Part shown: positions 32,866 to 43,578 of the stretch, in pieces
How positions within the stretch are numbered: position 1 is the first letter of the stretch
Layout of the letters: every line of letters begins with the position of its first letter
Assembly (NCBI GenBank): GCA_028753945.1
Contig: JAPNXP010000007.1
Span: 5,208,001 to 5,272,000 of the forward strand
Direction of reading: 5' to 3'
Length of the DNA: 64,000 nt
Source: Hexactinellida sp. DTS-2022
Lineage: Eukaryota > Porifera > Hexactinellida
Notes under the pieces: generated by a model
Databases searched by the model: none
What the model saw: only the letters and a program-made list of their open reading frames with translations
Told to the model about the DNA's origin: nothing
Translations under genes and position numbers: made by a program

Positions 32866-33344
32866 ATCTTATTCATGGGCTAATTATGCTAGACTTTAAG
32901 TAATCTTATTAGCCCGAGGTAATTACTTAGTTTTTGTGTTTCTACATCTACCCTTCAATTGCCTTGTAAACTTCTCTTTTATCAATCACTCTTGAACACA
33001 TATATTTGTGTCTGTTACAGGTAACATTACTGTATTACTGAATGAATTCAAATTGCATTACTTAATTAACGAAGTATTAACCATGTACGTACAAGTAAAC
33101 CCCCGTTATAACGAAGTCGGATATAACAAAATAACTGCGTATAACGAAATGGAAAATTTCCCCCAGAGCTAAATGCGTTAAATATTATCCGCTTATATCG
33201 AATATCTGGATATAAAGAAGAAATTTACAGGTCCCAAGCACTTCGTTATAACGATAGTTAACTACAAATGTGTAGAAATTCGAACAAAGTTTATAACATT
33301 TATTTTTAAAATTCCCCATATATTGTTAGCTATAAATTGTATTT
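32866..33344. other. Intergenic region between CKAP5 and the BOD1-like gene
   Basis: Contains one degraded family-B MITE (about 33090-33266) and otherwise AT-rich sequence. Confidence 0.6.
33090..33266. repeat. MITE, family B, degraded ends
   Basis: Left CAAGTAAACCCCCGTTATAACG, right CGATAGTTAACTA. The interior ACGAAATGGAAAATTTCCCCC and GGTCCCAAGCACTTCG are typical. Confidence 0.7.
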
Positions 33345-33974
33345 ATGAACCCTGAACTATTAAAGAGCATCGAAGACGGCTGTATCGTCAATATAAAATC
33401 TGAAGGCACTTTCGACAAACTTCGTTCCGAATGTATTCTAGAGATTCAAAAGGAATTCCAATTCCAACAGCTTCGTTCTCAAATAGAAGAGCAAACGATT
33501 AATTATATAAAAGGGAAGAGGGAGAGATCGAGTGCTAACCAAACCAAGAGCGAGGTCAGGGGGGGTCTAAGGACATACCTTAACGAGGCTCTTAATGGAG
33601 TTCTCAAATCGCAAATGGAATCCCTGATTGATTCAATGGTGAAGAGTCAGGAGAGTTATATGCGAGAAATTGTCCAACAAACTGTGGACTCAATTGCTAA
33701 TCCCGAGAGAGATGAAAATAAGTGCGAAACTCAGCAGGATGATGATAAAGGGGAACTTTGTATTGCTATTGATGACACCAGTAATAGCAACAACAATAAC
33801 AACAACAACAACAATAGTTCTATTGATAGTGAAGAAACTAGTAACAATTCTTTAATCACTTTCCCAGTGGCTGTGTTATCTGATTCTGAGACAAAATTAA
33901 ACAATGATAATTATTACACCGTAACCCACAATAAGTGCTATACAATGGACTCTCGTTATTATGAAAAGGCTTAA
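33345..33974 (+). CDS. BOD1/Shg1-family protein
   Basis: 209 residues, one exon. Residues 1-120 follow the BOD1/Shg1 domain: NPELLKSIEDGCIVNIKSEG, FDKLRSECILEIQ, QLRSQIEEQTINYI, and a long helix GLRTYLNEALNGVLKSQMES. In animals BOD1 restrains PP2A-B56 at kinetochores, and the Shg1 domain also occurs in Set1/COMPASS subunits (BOD1L1, Shg1). The rest is low complexity, with a run of nine Asn near residue 150 encoded by AAC/AAT triplets, then a Ser/Asn-rich tail with no similarity. The short length favours BOD1 over BOD1L1, but similarity is modest. Confidence 0.7.
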   Translation: MNPELLKSIEDGCIVNIKSEGTFDKLRSECILEIQKEFQFQQLRSQIEEQTINYIKGKRERSSANQTKSEVRGGLRTYLNEALNGVLKSQMESLIDSMVKSQESYMREIVQQTVDSIANPERDENKCETQQDDDKGELCIAIDDTSNSNNNNNNNNNSSIDSEETSNNSLITFPVAVLSDSETKLNNDNYYTVTHNKCYTMDSRYYEKA

Positions 33975-34034
33975 AAGGGTTCAAAGTTTACAAATGCATC
34001 CCATTGTGTATTCGTATTAACGAGAGTCTATATA

Positions 34035-34220
34035 AGTCGAAACCGGTTTTTCTAACCAATTCTTTGCATGGAAATATAGTAATAAAAATCCAATAGTTAG
34101 AAAAAAACGATTTAAAATAATACAAAATTGGAATTTCTTACACATTTGGAATAAAAAGCAAGTTAGAAAAAACCAATTAGTTAGAAAAGCACGGTGTTAG
34201 GAAAAACCGGTTTCGACTGA
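34035..34220. repeat. MITE-like element, family K (CCGGTTTTTCTAAC)
   Basis: Inverted termini AGTCGAAACCGGTTTTTCTA and TAGGAAAAACCGGTTTCGACT, with CCAATAGTTAGAAAAA-type repeats inside. It ends about 40 bp before the KIFBP ATG. A remnant (ACCGGTTTCTACTG) lies at about 41176-41188. Confidence 0.7.
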
Positions 34221-34261
34221 ATATATTTTGTAAGAATATGATTTACATCCACTATATATAG

Positions 34262-37200
34262 ATGAGTGAAGATAGAGAATCCGAGGTAACTAACAGGAAT
34301 GAGTCTATCGCTCAGGAGACACAGGAGGAGCCAGAAGAGAGCTCTGAGGCGCCATTAACTCCTCACCCATTCTACGACCACTGCAGTGAGGCTGTTAAGC
34401 GGTTTATCGTAGCAGAGATCCTGCCCCTAGCCAGACAGTACGCAGGCGTGTATCACTCGCACGAAGTCGCAGAGGAATCAGAAGAGCCGTACAAACACGC
34501 TTATGAAGCTAGGAATATCCTGAAAACTTGTCTCGGCCTAACCAGCGCTATAATAGCCAGCACAGAGGAAAGTGAATGGGAGCAGACCTGTGTGGAGAGA
34601 GACAGGAGCTGTCTGCAAATGCTTAGGAACTTCATACAATACCAGATAGGTATACAGTGAACTCCCGTTATAACGAAGTCGGATATAACTAACGAAATAC
34701 CTGCTTATAACGAAATATACATTTTCCCCCAGAGCATTAAATGTATTAATTATCATCCGTTTATAACGAATATTCGGATATAACGAAGGAATTTACAGGT
34801 CCCAAGCACTTCGTTATATCGAGAGTTGACTATATAATCACAGACCGACTACGGTAGACTCTTGTTAATAGAAACGCCGGGGACCATCGAAATCTGTCTG
34901 TATTAACCGGATCACTAACAAGCATATGTGTAGGCTAGGAGAATTAAACTTTGTACAACCGTGTTCGTATTAGCGAGTCTACTATAGTTATGACGTAATT
35001 ATTATTCTTCCTATTAGGTAGGATCAGCAATGAGGTTGAGGAGCCACATAACTCAGAGCCATTGCTGTTGCTATGCTTCGAGAGTCTTAAGCACCTCCCC
35101 ACTTCTGACCCGCTAACTTCTCTGTACAGCTGTGTCTGTAACGAGCTGGGGATAATCTGGTGCCAGCGGGGAGAGAACAAGCGAGCCCTGGAGTACCTCA
35201 CCTGTGGTAGGACCGCCTATGAGGGGTACCAGCCCGAGATAGCCCCGCTACACATCAATGAGCTCTTCTGTCCGGGGGCGGCTGTGCAGGGAGAGGAGGC
35301 CAGGAGCAGTGCGTGGGAGAGAACGCACACACACACTTTGTACTATCTAGCTCAGGTAGGTAGTTAGTACAGTTATCTGCTTGTTGTGGACAGGTTCTAG
35401 CCCTAGTCTGATCATTATGAAATGTTTTTATAATAAAGAGCCTACTTATGTCCCAAATAAACAACTTATAAGATTTGTATTAATGTTGCAGTTTATTGTG
35501 AAGTATCTCTATTATTAACATTTTTGTCCATTTAATTTATACGTGTATATCCGACTTTGTTATTAAAATGAAATATTTTATTATGAACAAGCCCTATTGA
35601 TCCAATTTACAACTTCATAGGATTTATATTAAGTTGAGTTCGCTTATTATGAAGTCTCTGTATTATTAATTAACACATTAATAATACAGAGACTTAACAC
35701 AAATTTGGTCCCTTGAATGTTCATAATACAAGAACTTCACTATAGTTTATTTATTTCTACATCTTCAATAGTTATACCTGTTAACATAGGTGTATGGTCA
35801 TTTGGAAGAGTACGACAAAGCGGCTCTCTTCTGCAGGAGAACTCTGGTCCGTCAGCTGTCCAACATCTCCTCTCCTCTCGACGCTGTCGAGTGGTCCTTC
35901 AACGCCGCTACTCTCTCCAACTACTATTCGCGTCATAAGAGGTTCGCTGTTGCCAGACACTGCATAGCCTGTGCCCAGGTTGTGTTCCAATCTCACTTGG
36001 AAAATGTAAGCTGAATTAACTGAATAGTATATAGTACGTATCAAGTAATTATCCAGGAGCGCGAGACGCTCCTTTTGGAGCATGATTCGGAAAATTTGAA
36101 TTTAGAACGCGAAAATTTGGAATCCTCTCCTATACCGTAAAAATAATTTGTGATTTGGCGTATGAAAATTTGATCAGACCAGGATTATGAGCGTATTTAC
36201 AAATGGCTATATAATACACTGGTATGTATTAATAAGGTCTATAGGTAAATGTAGCAGAGCTAAGCGAAAGCAAACGAGAAAAGGTGGAAAGGAATAAAGC
36301 AGATATCGCTCGTTTCTGGATAAGGCTATCTCGCATTATTCTGCTAGAATCTTCTTCTGTATTTCAAGCAAAGAGTTAGTTACAATTAATATTAATAGGG
36401 CTTACTTATATATCGGCCAACACCTTATCAATCAATATAAATCCGACTTTATAATTTATTCCTTTTATGTTAAATAAATTATAAAAATAGCTGAAAATTA
36501 CATTAGAAAGCAGGCCGATATATAAATATTTCCATATTACTATTACTATCGATCTTATTAACCAAACGTGTAATTTAGTTGATTCTAAGTCCCTCCCCTC
36601 CGAAGACGTTGAGAAGATACAGAAGCTAATAGCGGCCTCAGAACAGATGTTTGAGTTGGCAGAGAAAGTAACTCCAGATGATAAGTTTGAGGGCTTAGAC
36701 GTGCGAGAGTTGGAGTCGAGTCTTATCCTAGTGAGCTCTAACTACTCAGAAGCGATAAGCGTGTTTAAATTCGCACAAGCGCAGATATCCATAGCACACG
36801 GTTTCTACCAGTTGAATGGCTACGTCACTGATCACATTGAGGTTGTACAAGACGCGTCTACTCTGTACAAACTGCTGTCTATGTTTGAGACTGACTTAGA
36901 GCTGAAGTGTAGGATGCACAAACGGAGAATAGATATGTTGGAAGAGCCGGCTAATTCGCTGAACACACAGCACTATCTAATGATATGTAGACAGATGTGG
37001 TATGAGATAGGTGGGTTATTGGCATGCTTTGAATATACGTACGTACAGTAGAACCTAGTTAGTAAGAACACGGTTAATACGAACACTATTTCAGTTCCCT
37101 TCAAAGCCTTTAAATACAAATGATATTGATTAAAACGAATTCCGGATAAGGTGAACACATTTTGGCGGTCCCCTGGTGTTCGTACTTACGAAGTTCTACT

Positions 37201-37812
37201 GTATATTGCTTTTCGTCGAATACAATATTTCTATGTAAGGCAATATTCGTTTATTAGCAAGTTAGTTTAGTCCCCCAAGGAGCATTTATTGTTTTAACTT
37301 GTGGCTAGTTCGTTTATTTGCGAGAAAGTTTCAAGTAAAACGCTACTTGTTCTACACTCAAATTGACTGTTTTATTGCTTGTATTTCTAGCTGACACTTA
37401 CATGGAAATGGCTGGTCTCAAAAGTGACAATTCAAAATGCCACATTTCACAAGCTGAAATAAAGGTCAGACAGAAATACAACAAACTAAATATGCAATCT
37501 CACAAATATTACAAGAAGTTTCATGATACAATTAAGCCAGAAAGCAATGGTGCTTATAACATTGAGATAATTCGCCCTTTGGTGCTGTCTAAAATGGGAG
37601 TGTCAAAGTCTAAATCAAACTTGTTAGTCAAAGATCGAGAGCAGTTTGGCTATATGAACGAAGCGTTGGTTGAGTACAAATGGATTGTTAAGTATTTGGA
37701 CGAACACCCGGAGGCGAGAGAGAGATGCAAACTTCAGTACGAATTGGTTAAGGAGCTGAGCGCTCTTCTTCCTAGCCAAATCGATAAATATCAGAAATTG
37801 TTAAAGTGTTGA
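34262..37812 (+). CDS. KIFBP: KIF-binding protein (KIF1-binding protein)
   Basis: Exons: 34262-34649, 35018-35355, 35790-36005, 36245-36374, 36579-37010, 37391-37812; 1926 nt, 641 residues (human 621). The TPR-like helical protein binds motor domains of selected kinesins and blocks microtubule binding. Matching blocks include NELGIIWCQRGENKRALEYL, HTHTLYYLAQVYGHLEEYDK, DAVEWSFNAATLSNYY, NGYVTDHIEVVQD, FETDLELKCRMHKRRIDMLE and the C-terminal KYLDEHPEARERC...LLPSQIDKYQ. The exon 5-6 join (EI|ADTYMEMAGLK) was fixed by similarity to human EIAHAYYDMMDLK. The first 40 residues are acidic and lineage-specific. Intron 1 begins GTATA followed at once by a family-B MITE. The ATG follows TATATAG directly. 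Confidence 0.95.
34655..34984. repeat. Family-B MITE followed by a family-A MITE
   Basis: 34655-34830: TA|CAGTGAACTCCCGTTATAAC to CGAGAGTTGACTA, with GGTCCCAAGCACTTCG. About 34853-34984: GGTAGACTCTTGTTAATAG to TTAGCGAGTCTACTATA. Together they fill most of KIFBP intron 1. Confidence 0.75.
35373..35745. repeat. Family-J element(s) in KIFBP intron 2
   Basis: CAGTTATCTGCTTGTTGTGG on the left and TTCATAATACAAGAACTTCAC on the right. GGTCCCTTGAATGTTC starts at 35707. An internal palindrome TCTGTATTATTAATTAACAC / ATTAATAATACAGAGACTTA suggests two head-to-head copies or one long imperfect hairpin. Confidence 0.6.
36050..36215. repeat. Dispersed repeat, family I (inverse orientation)
   Basis: GGAGCGCGAGACGCTCC at the start is a perfect hairpin, followed by AAATTTGGAATCCTCTCCTA and TGATCAGACCAGGATTATGA. 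Shares words with 20250-20405 and 43095-43205. KIFBP intron 3. Confidence 0.6.
37046..37201. repeat. MITE, family A
   Basis: TA|CAGTAGAACCTAGTTAGTAA to TACGAAGTTCTACTG|TA, with GGTCCCCTGGTGTTCG. KIFBP intron 5. Confidence 0.85.
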
Positions 37813-37861
37813 TAGTTAGTATATAGTTTGAGAAAAATCTTGTATTTTTGCATAAGAATTA

Positions 37862-37998
37862 CAGTAGATACAGCGAAATATTAAGGATTAAGTTTAATTG
37901 ACATAGCCTATTTGCAAGTGACTCGGTTAATGCGATTTTTGGGATGATACGAATAAATTTCGACGGTCCCCTGGTCTTCGTATTAACGGGAGTCTACT
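37862..37998. repeat. MITE, family A, diverged
   Basis: TA|CAGTAGATACAGCG to CGGGAGTCTACTG, with GACGGTCCCCTGGTCTTCG. Lies in the 281-bp gap between KIFBP and MAD1, which holds no other feature. Confidence 0.7.
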
Positions 37999-38093
37999 GA
38001 AATATGTTATACTCCGCTACTTAAACCGAGATTTATTTGTCCATATATATTTGACACATTAGCCTATAGCATAGCAGTTAGCATTGAGATAGG

Positions 38094-41000
38094 ATGGCAG
38101 TTAGGAACGACGAGAGTGTGGGAGAGAATACTCTTGTGTCTAATGTTCTGGAAGATTTAGATATATTTATTGGTGGAAAGAAGAGAAAGTTTAGCGAGAG
38201 TAAGAATCCAGAAACACAAGTCCGTACTCTGAAGTCTGTTAACAGCATTAGTTCAATTGCTGCTAATGAGAATAAGCAACTTAGAGGTATGAAATAATAT
38301 ACATAATACATGATGTTGTATAATTGTACTACAATGGAGTTCGCGAATTAACAATTCGTCTTTTAGCAATTTTTCGCCTAATAGCAAGTTATTTTACAGG
38401 TTCTTCTAATAGTTATTTTTTTATTAGCAAAAAATTTCATGCAAATTGCAACTTACTAAGTATTACTCCACTCTATTTCTATGTTTAGTAGACAGCTCAA
38501 TACAGTTGGACCTGATTGGGTCCCGTGCCCGCGTAATCCAGCTGGAGACACAGCTGCACTCCATCGAGAGAGACTGCAAGAAAGCGCGATACGAACAGGA
38601 GCTGGAGCTGATAGCCAACTACCCAAAGTCACTTAAGCTAGAGCTAGAATTGGAAGACCTCAAACGGAAATATCAGACTGCTAAAGGTGAGTAGATAACA
38701 ACAACTGCTTATTTAATGCATTATTTGTGGGTATAATTATTGGCCTAACTGATTCTATATAAACCTGTAATTTTAAGGAATATAGTTTGAGGTTTAGATC
38801 CCTATATCTTAATGGAATATGGTTAAATGCTTGTAGTTTTAATAGGAAGATGGTTTAAGGTTTAAATGCATGTATCTTTAACAGGAATACTGTTGAGGTT
38901 TAAATCGCTGTAACTTTAACATAAAAGTGGTTAGAACTTTAAATACCTGTAGTTTTAACAGGAAATGGTTTGAAGTTTAAATTCCTGTAGTTTAATAGGA
39001 ATATTGTTGAGGTTTATGAGTGGTTGATTGGTTTAACTGTGCATAGGGAAATCTGAGGAGTCGGAGAGAGCTAAGAGAGCTATTGAGAACGAATGGAAGC
39101 AGTTTGGCAGCGGCTGGAAGCGAGAGAGGCTACAGCTGCAGAGCGAACTGACGGAGGTTAAGCACGCACTCAGAGCTACTACGTCACAGCTGGACTATCT
39201 ACAGCAACAGAAAGATATCGAAGCCAAAATACAGGAACTGAAATACAAAGGTTTGAATTCGTATTTGGCAAAAGTTGTTCTCGTATACCTACGTACAATA
39301 GAACCTCGTTATTACGAACATGGATAATACGAAATTCTGGTTAATACGAACACTATTTCAGTCTCCTTCAAAGTCTTTTCAATATAACTGACTACGTTAA
39401 TTCGAATTTTACTTAATATTCTTTATTTACAATGTTGTTACTTATAATTAGCTACTAATCTAATCTCCTCTAATGACTTCAGAAAAAGAACAATCAGTAC
39501 TTGTCAACTACAAAAATGTTGCGAAATATTTACGCTCCAATGTGCCCTGTAAAACGTGTAAGATACATCGCGAGAGAATGTCCTACTTCACAGGGTCAGA
39601 AGCTATTGATACGTTAATGGCCTCTAAGTGGGCTAAAAAGCCGCATTCAAAAGGTCTGTTCTTCGATTCGAGATATTCCGCTTTGGATTTCTGTGATCTT
39701 CTTTTGCAGGAGAGATTGATTGTCCGCTGCGAAATGGTAAAACTAGACTCAGACGGGAAGGCAGAGATCAAACAAAAGGAAGCGAATAAAGCGAAAGATT
39801 TCGCGATAAAACGCAAAAAAGACGTAACCGCGTCACCAAAATCTGAAGAGAGTTCTAAGCGCAAGAAAGTTGTCCGCAAATACAAATTCGAAATTCATCC
39901 TAAACAGACTTTCTCAGATTTACCTGACACTCTCTATTTCTGGCGTTACAACCCTACGAGTGCCACACAGTTTATAATGGGGTGTCTCCTTGTGTTGGGG
40001 TTTATTGCCTTTAACCTAGCGCCTATTTGGCCGGATTGGATGCGTTCTGGCATGGGAGTAAGTGCTTGGATACTGTGTGGGGTCATTGGATTTCTCCTTA
40101 TACTTATTGTATTTAGAGTAGTGCTATATTATCTATTGCGTACTGTGACTTTGGGAAAATGGCATTTCTGGTTGCTTCCCAATCTACACGAAGATTGCGG
40201 AGTGGTTGAGTCGTTTATGCCATTCTATTCATTCGAAAGCAAGAAGAGAAAGTGAACTACTATTTATACTAATCAACAACCAATCAAAACAGATAGGAAC
40301 ATTTGTGAATATGGATTATGCTACAGTTGTTAGAATGCTTTATTGTTATTAGCTACTTCTGATATTGCTTACTTATGTAGACTATAGAGATTTGTATTAT
40401 TTATCGTAGTATTTTTATTGCATTATTATTTTTAGAATTGGAGCAGAAATATGAAGAACAGCTGGAACTATTTGAGAACGCCAGTGTGCGCATTGAAAAT
40501 GAATTAAGCCCTGCCTTAGCCAAACTTGAGGCATTTGAGGAGGAAAATAAAAAGTTTAAAAGAGAGTTTGAACAGAGAGAAGATGAAAATAAAATATACG
40601 CATGTGTAAAGGAAAAGTTGCCTAATTTAATCAAAGCTGAAAAGAAATATTTACAACTGCAAGGTGACAATGAGGTTCTAATTGATAGGTGTCGAGACTT
40701 CGAAATGATTAGAGAAAAGGCAATCGAGTTCGAAACGAAATATATCAGAAGTGAGGCACGATTAAAGGAACTGTATTCTCTTAAAACAGTGAATTCTCAA
40801 TTGAAACAAGCATTGCAGAAATGGGAAAAGTTTGATTCAGCTGCTATCACCCATATGGGATTTGGTAATTCAATATAGTACACTCGAAACCGTATTTCTT
40901 GCCATTTTCTTTGAAAATTAGTAACAATAAACCGATACAGATTTAATGTTATTCCCAAATTACTTACAATGAGTTGGATATAACGAAGTAACTGCTTATA

Positions 41001-43506
41001 ACGAAATGGATATTTTCCCCATATCACTAAATGCAGTAATTATTCCACTTACAACAAATATCCGGATATAACGAAGAAATTTACAGGACACTTCGCTATA
41101 ACTAGAGTTGACTGTATTTATAATTTATGCAACGAAAAATTAATTAGAAAAGTGAAAAAACTGATAATTAATTTACCGGTTTCTACTGTATCTATTCCAA
41201 TACAGTCCTAATACATTCCATTGTCGCTGTAGGGTCTCCAGACACTCTTATCCGCAAGTACTGCGACATGCAGCAGCAGCTGGTCCTGCTGACAGAGCGC
41301 TCTGGGGACCTGCATACCTCCCTCTCCATAGCCGACAGCAAGCTGGAGAGTGTAAGCAGAGAGCTGGGGGATACCAGGGCAGAGCTGGCCGTGGAGAGAG
41401 CCAGCAGCAAGATAAAGAACGAACAATGCCAGAAGTAAGGTTATATTTAAGGTTACGCGTCCCATTGTTTCTGAAATATATACAGTAGAACCTGGTTAGT
41501 ACGAACACCAGGGGACCGTCAAAATGTGTTGTCTTATCCGGAATACTTATTATACGTATACCGCGTTCATACTAACGAGGTTATACTGTAAGTTATCTAG
41601 CATAATGGTTTAGCTTTCATTTAAAGCTATAAAGGCATTTCTTTACTTATTTTTTGGCTCAATTAGTAATTTAGTATACTTGGTACTAAATATATTTCAC
41701 GAAATTCAGTAAATATGAGAATATTTTTGGTTAGTGGCTTACTAATATACGGTATTATACGAATTCCCTAGGCTAGAGAGGAAACTGGTTTACATAAAGA
41801 TGGATAGAGACAGTTACCCTAAACTTATAAAGTCTTACGACAAAGCCAGCTTGTCTCGCTCTTCCGAAGACGAACACTTGAAGATTAGAGTGGAACGGAG
41901 CGAGCAGAACCTTATGCGGGCACAGGAGCGCGTTAGACAGCTGGAAGAAGAGCTCGAGTTAATTCAGAATTCTAGCAATACGAATGTTATTGATTTGACA
42001 GAATCTAATGCACAGATATCCAAGCTGTCTCTCCAGATTGAAGCAAATACTAAGATAATAATACGACTCAGTAACAAGGTATTGAGCTACAGTGGTGTTA
42101 GCCTAATAGTAATAGCTCTAATAGCAATGTACAGTGAACTCTCGTTATAACGAAGTGCTTGGGACCTGCTGTAAATTCCTTCGTTATATCCGGATATTCG
42201 TTATAGCGGATAATAATTAATGTATTTTGTGCTCTGGGGGAAAATTTCCATTTTGTTATAAGAAATTATTTCATTATAACGGGAGTTGACTGTATTGGTT
42301 TATTAGTACCCAAGCAAGCATTTAATGTTAGTTCTGTTCCTCTAAATAACAAGCAAATTTCCCGAAAAATGAGAATTGCTATAACAAAACAAACACCACT
42401 GTATTTGTTTGTGTCTAACAAATGGTTGTCTATTTCTCTGTTTAGACGGAATTGCTGGAACAACAGAACACAGAACTTCAGAAAGAGAACAACAATCTAC
42501 AACAGCAACAGTTAAATGTAAATTCACAGGAACTGAAGAGCCAATCGCAATCTTCTCTCGATACAAAAAGTGTGGAAGAACCAACTCGTAAAGTTTGGGT
42601 TCATTTCAAGCAGAACAGTTTATCTCTTGCGAGAGAGCGCAAGCTGAGAGAGCTCCTAAACCTGAGAAGGGAGGTTTCCGAGCTGAGACAAGCTGTCGAT
42701 AAGGGAGAGTACTCTTCAGGGGATTTGGTACATAGGAAGGAGATAAATGAACTGAAGGATAAACTTAATAACGCAGATGTTATGGAGAATAGGCTGAAGG
42801 AATCTTTTTCAAAGAGAATAACAGAATTCAGAGAGGTAACATGTTCATATCTTTTTATATGCTTAGACATAGCATGCTATGGCTTATATTTCACAATTTT
42901 TTGAAATGGGTATACTTTAGAGGAAAATCACACATTTATGTAGTAATAACTTGAAATATTAATAATTGTTATAATATCTTCTAAAGTATGATTAAAATGA
43001 ACAAACCAATTAAATTAAATTAGAGCAGGCACATAATTTCCCAACACTATGTTCTGTATATAACATCGATATTACCTGTGTATAGTGTATGATACAGCTA
43101 TCTGTAAATACGCTCCTAATCCTGGTCTGATCCAATTTTCATACGCCTAAATTACAAATTATGTTGCTGTATAGGAGAAGATTCCAAATTTTCGCGCTCC
43201 TAATTAATATATCTCCTGTATATTTCCCTGTGTACTATTAAGGTCTGCAGCATGCTGAGTGGGTACAGGATAGACGCTCAGCCGGGCGGGAGATACAAGA
43301 TACGCTCTGTGTACGCAGAGAACGTAGACGACTTTTTGGAGTTCTTAATGTCACACGGGAACCTCTCTCTCCTGCCCACAGACTATTCAGACACAATAAA
43401 GTCTAAAGTTAACTTATATCTGGGACAACACTCTTCGCTTCCATGTCTCACCAGCGATTTAACGATTGAATTGTTCAAGAAATGCACTATTTTCCTCGAT
43501 TCTTAA
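38094..43506 (+). CDS. MAD1L1: Spindle assembly checkpoint protein MAD1
   Basis: Exons: 38094-38286, 38489-38686, 39047-39250, 40436-40864, 41233-41434, 41772-42078, 42446-42835, 43243-43506; 2187 nt, 728 residues (human 718). Mostly coiled coil, for example QLELEDLKRK, LQLQSELTEVKHAL and RVRQLEEELELI. The C-terminal RWD-like domain starts CSMLSGYRID and ends LTSDLTIELFKKC, matching human CYTLTGYQID...LTLELFSR. The Bub1-binding RLK motif is present (627-629, in ENRLKESF). The MAD2-interaction motif region is RKVWVHFKQNSL (559 on); basic and hydrophobic positions are kept but the usual proline is absent. The N-terminus keeps GENT near residue 10, as in human MEDLGENT. At kinetochores MAD1 recruits MAD2 to start the checkpoint signal. 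Intron 3 contains the whole SEC62 gene. Confidence 0.94.
38760..39020. repeat. Degenerate minisatellite in MAD1 intron 2
   Basis: About six units of roughly 42 bp with the pattern GGTTTAAAT-CCTGTAGTTTTAA-CAGGAATA-TGGTT. Units differ at many positions, so the array is old. Confidence 0.7.
39296..39395. repeat. MITE, family A, left part only
   Basis: TA|CAATAGAACCTCGTTATTAC then TTTCAGTCTCCTTCAAAG; no right terminus before SEC62. Probably a truncated copy, about 80 bp upstream of the SEC62 ATG. Confidence 0.6.
39473..40255 (+). CDS. SEC62: SEC62, ER translocon component, nested in MAD1 intron 3
   Basis: 260 residues, intronless, same strand as the host. The N-terminal winged-helix-like domain carries NYKNVAKYLRSNVPCKTC, RMSYFTGSEAIDTLM and LLLQERLIVRCE. 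A basic linker follows (KRKKDVTASPKSEESSKRKK) and then YFWRYNPTSATQFIMGCLL. Two transmembrane segments are at about 164-185 and 194-222, and the cytosolic C-terminus HFWLLPNLHEDCGVVESFMP is conserved. It works with SEC61/SEC63 in post-translational import of short precursors. The family's long acidic or ribosome-binding C-terminal extension is absent; the protein ends SFESKKRK. Confidence 0.95.
   Translation: MTSEKEQSVLVNYKNVAKYLRSNVPCKTCKIHRERMSYFTGSEAIDTLMASKWAKKPHSKGLFFDSRYSALDFCDLLLQERLIVRCEMVKLDSDGKAEIKQKEANKAKDFAIKRKKDVTASPKSEESSKRKKVVRKYKFEIHPKQTFSDLPDTLYFWRYNPTSATQFIMGCLLVLGFIAFNLAPIWPDWMRSGMGVSAWILCGVIGFLLILIVFRVVLYYLLRTVTLGKWHFWLLPNLHEDCGVVESFMPFYSFESKKRK
40966..41114. repeat. MITE, family B, degraded left end
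   Basis: GGATATAACGAAGTAACTGC and CCGGATATAACGAAGAAATT inside, right end CTAGAGTTGACTG|TA. The GGTCCC box is deleted in this copy (ACAGGACACTTCG). MAD1 intron 4. Confidence 0.65.
41483..41588. repeat. MITE, family A, shortened (106 bp)
   Basis: TA|CAGTAGAACCTGGTTAGTAC to AACGAGGTTATACTG|TA with CAGGGGACCGTC near the left. MAD1 intron 5. Confidence 0.85.
42132..42292. repeat. MITE, family B
   Basis: TA|CAGTGAACTCTCGTTATAAC to AACGGGAGTTGACTG|TA. MAD1 intron 6. Confidence 0.85.
43095..43205. repeat. Dispersed repeat, family I
   Basis: CTATCTGTAAATACGCTCCT, CTGGTCTGATCCAATTTTC and GGAGAAGATTCCAAATTTTC followed by CGCGCTCCT. MAD1 intron 7. Confidence 0.65.
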
Positions 43507-43578
43507 CAAACTCATTTACGTAGTTCTATTTGCAATCACCTTTCTTATATTACTTAGTATTTTAGAATCTATATACTA

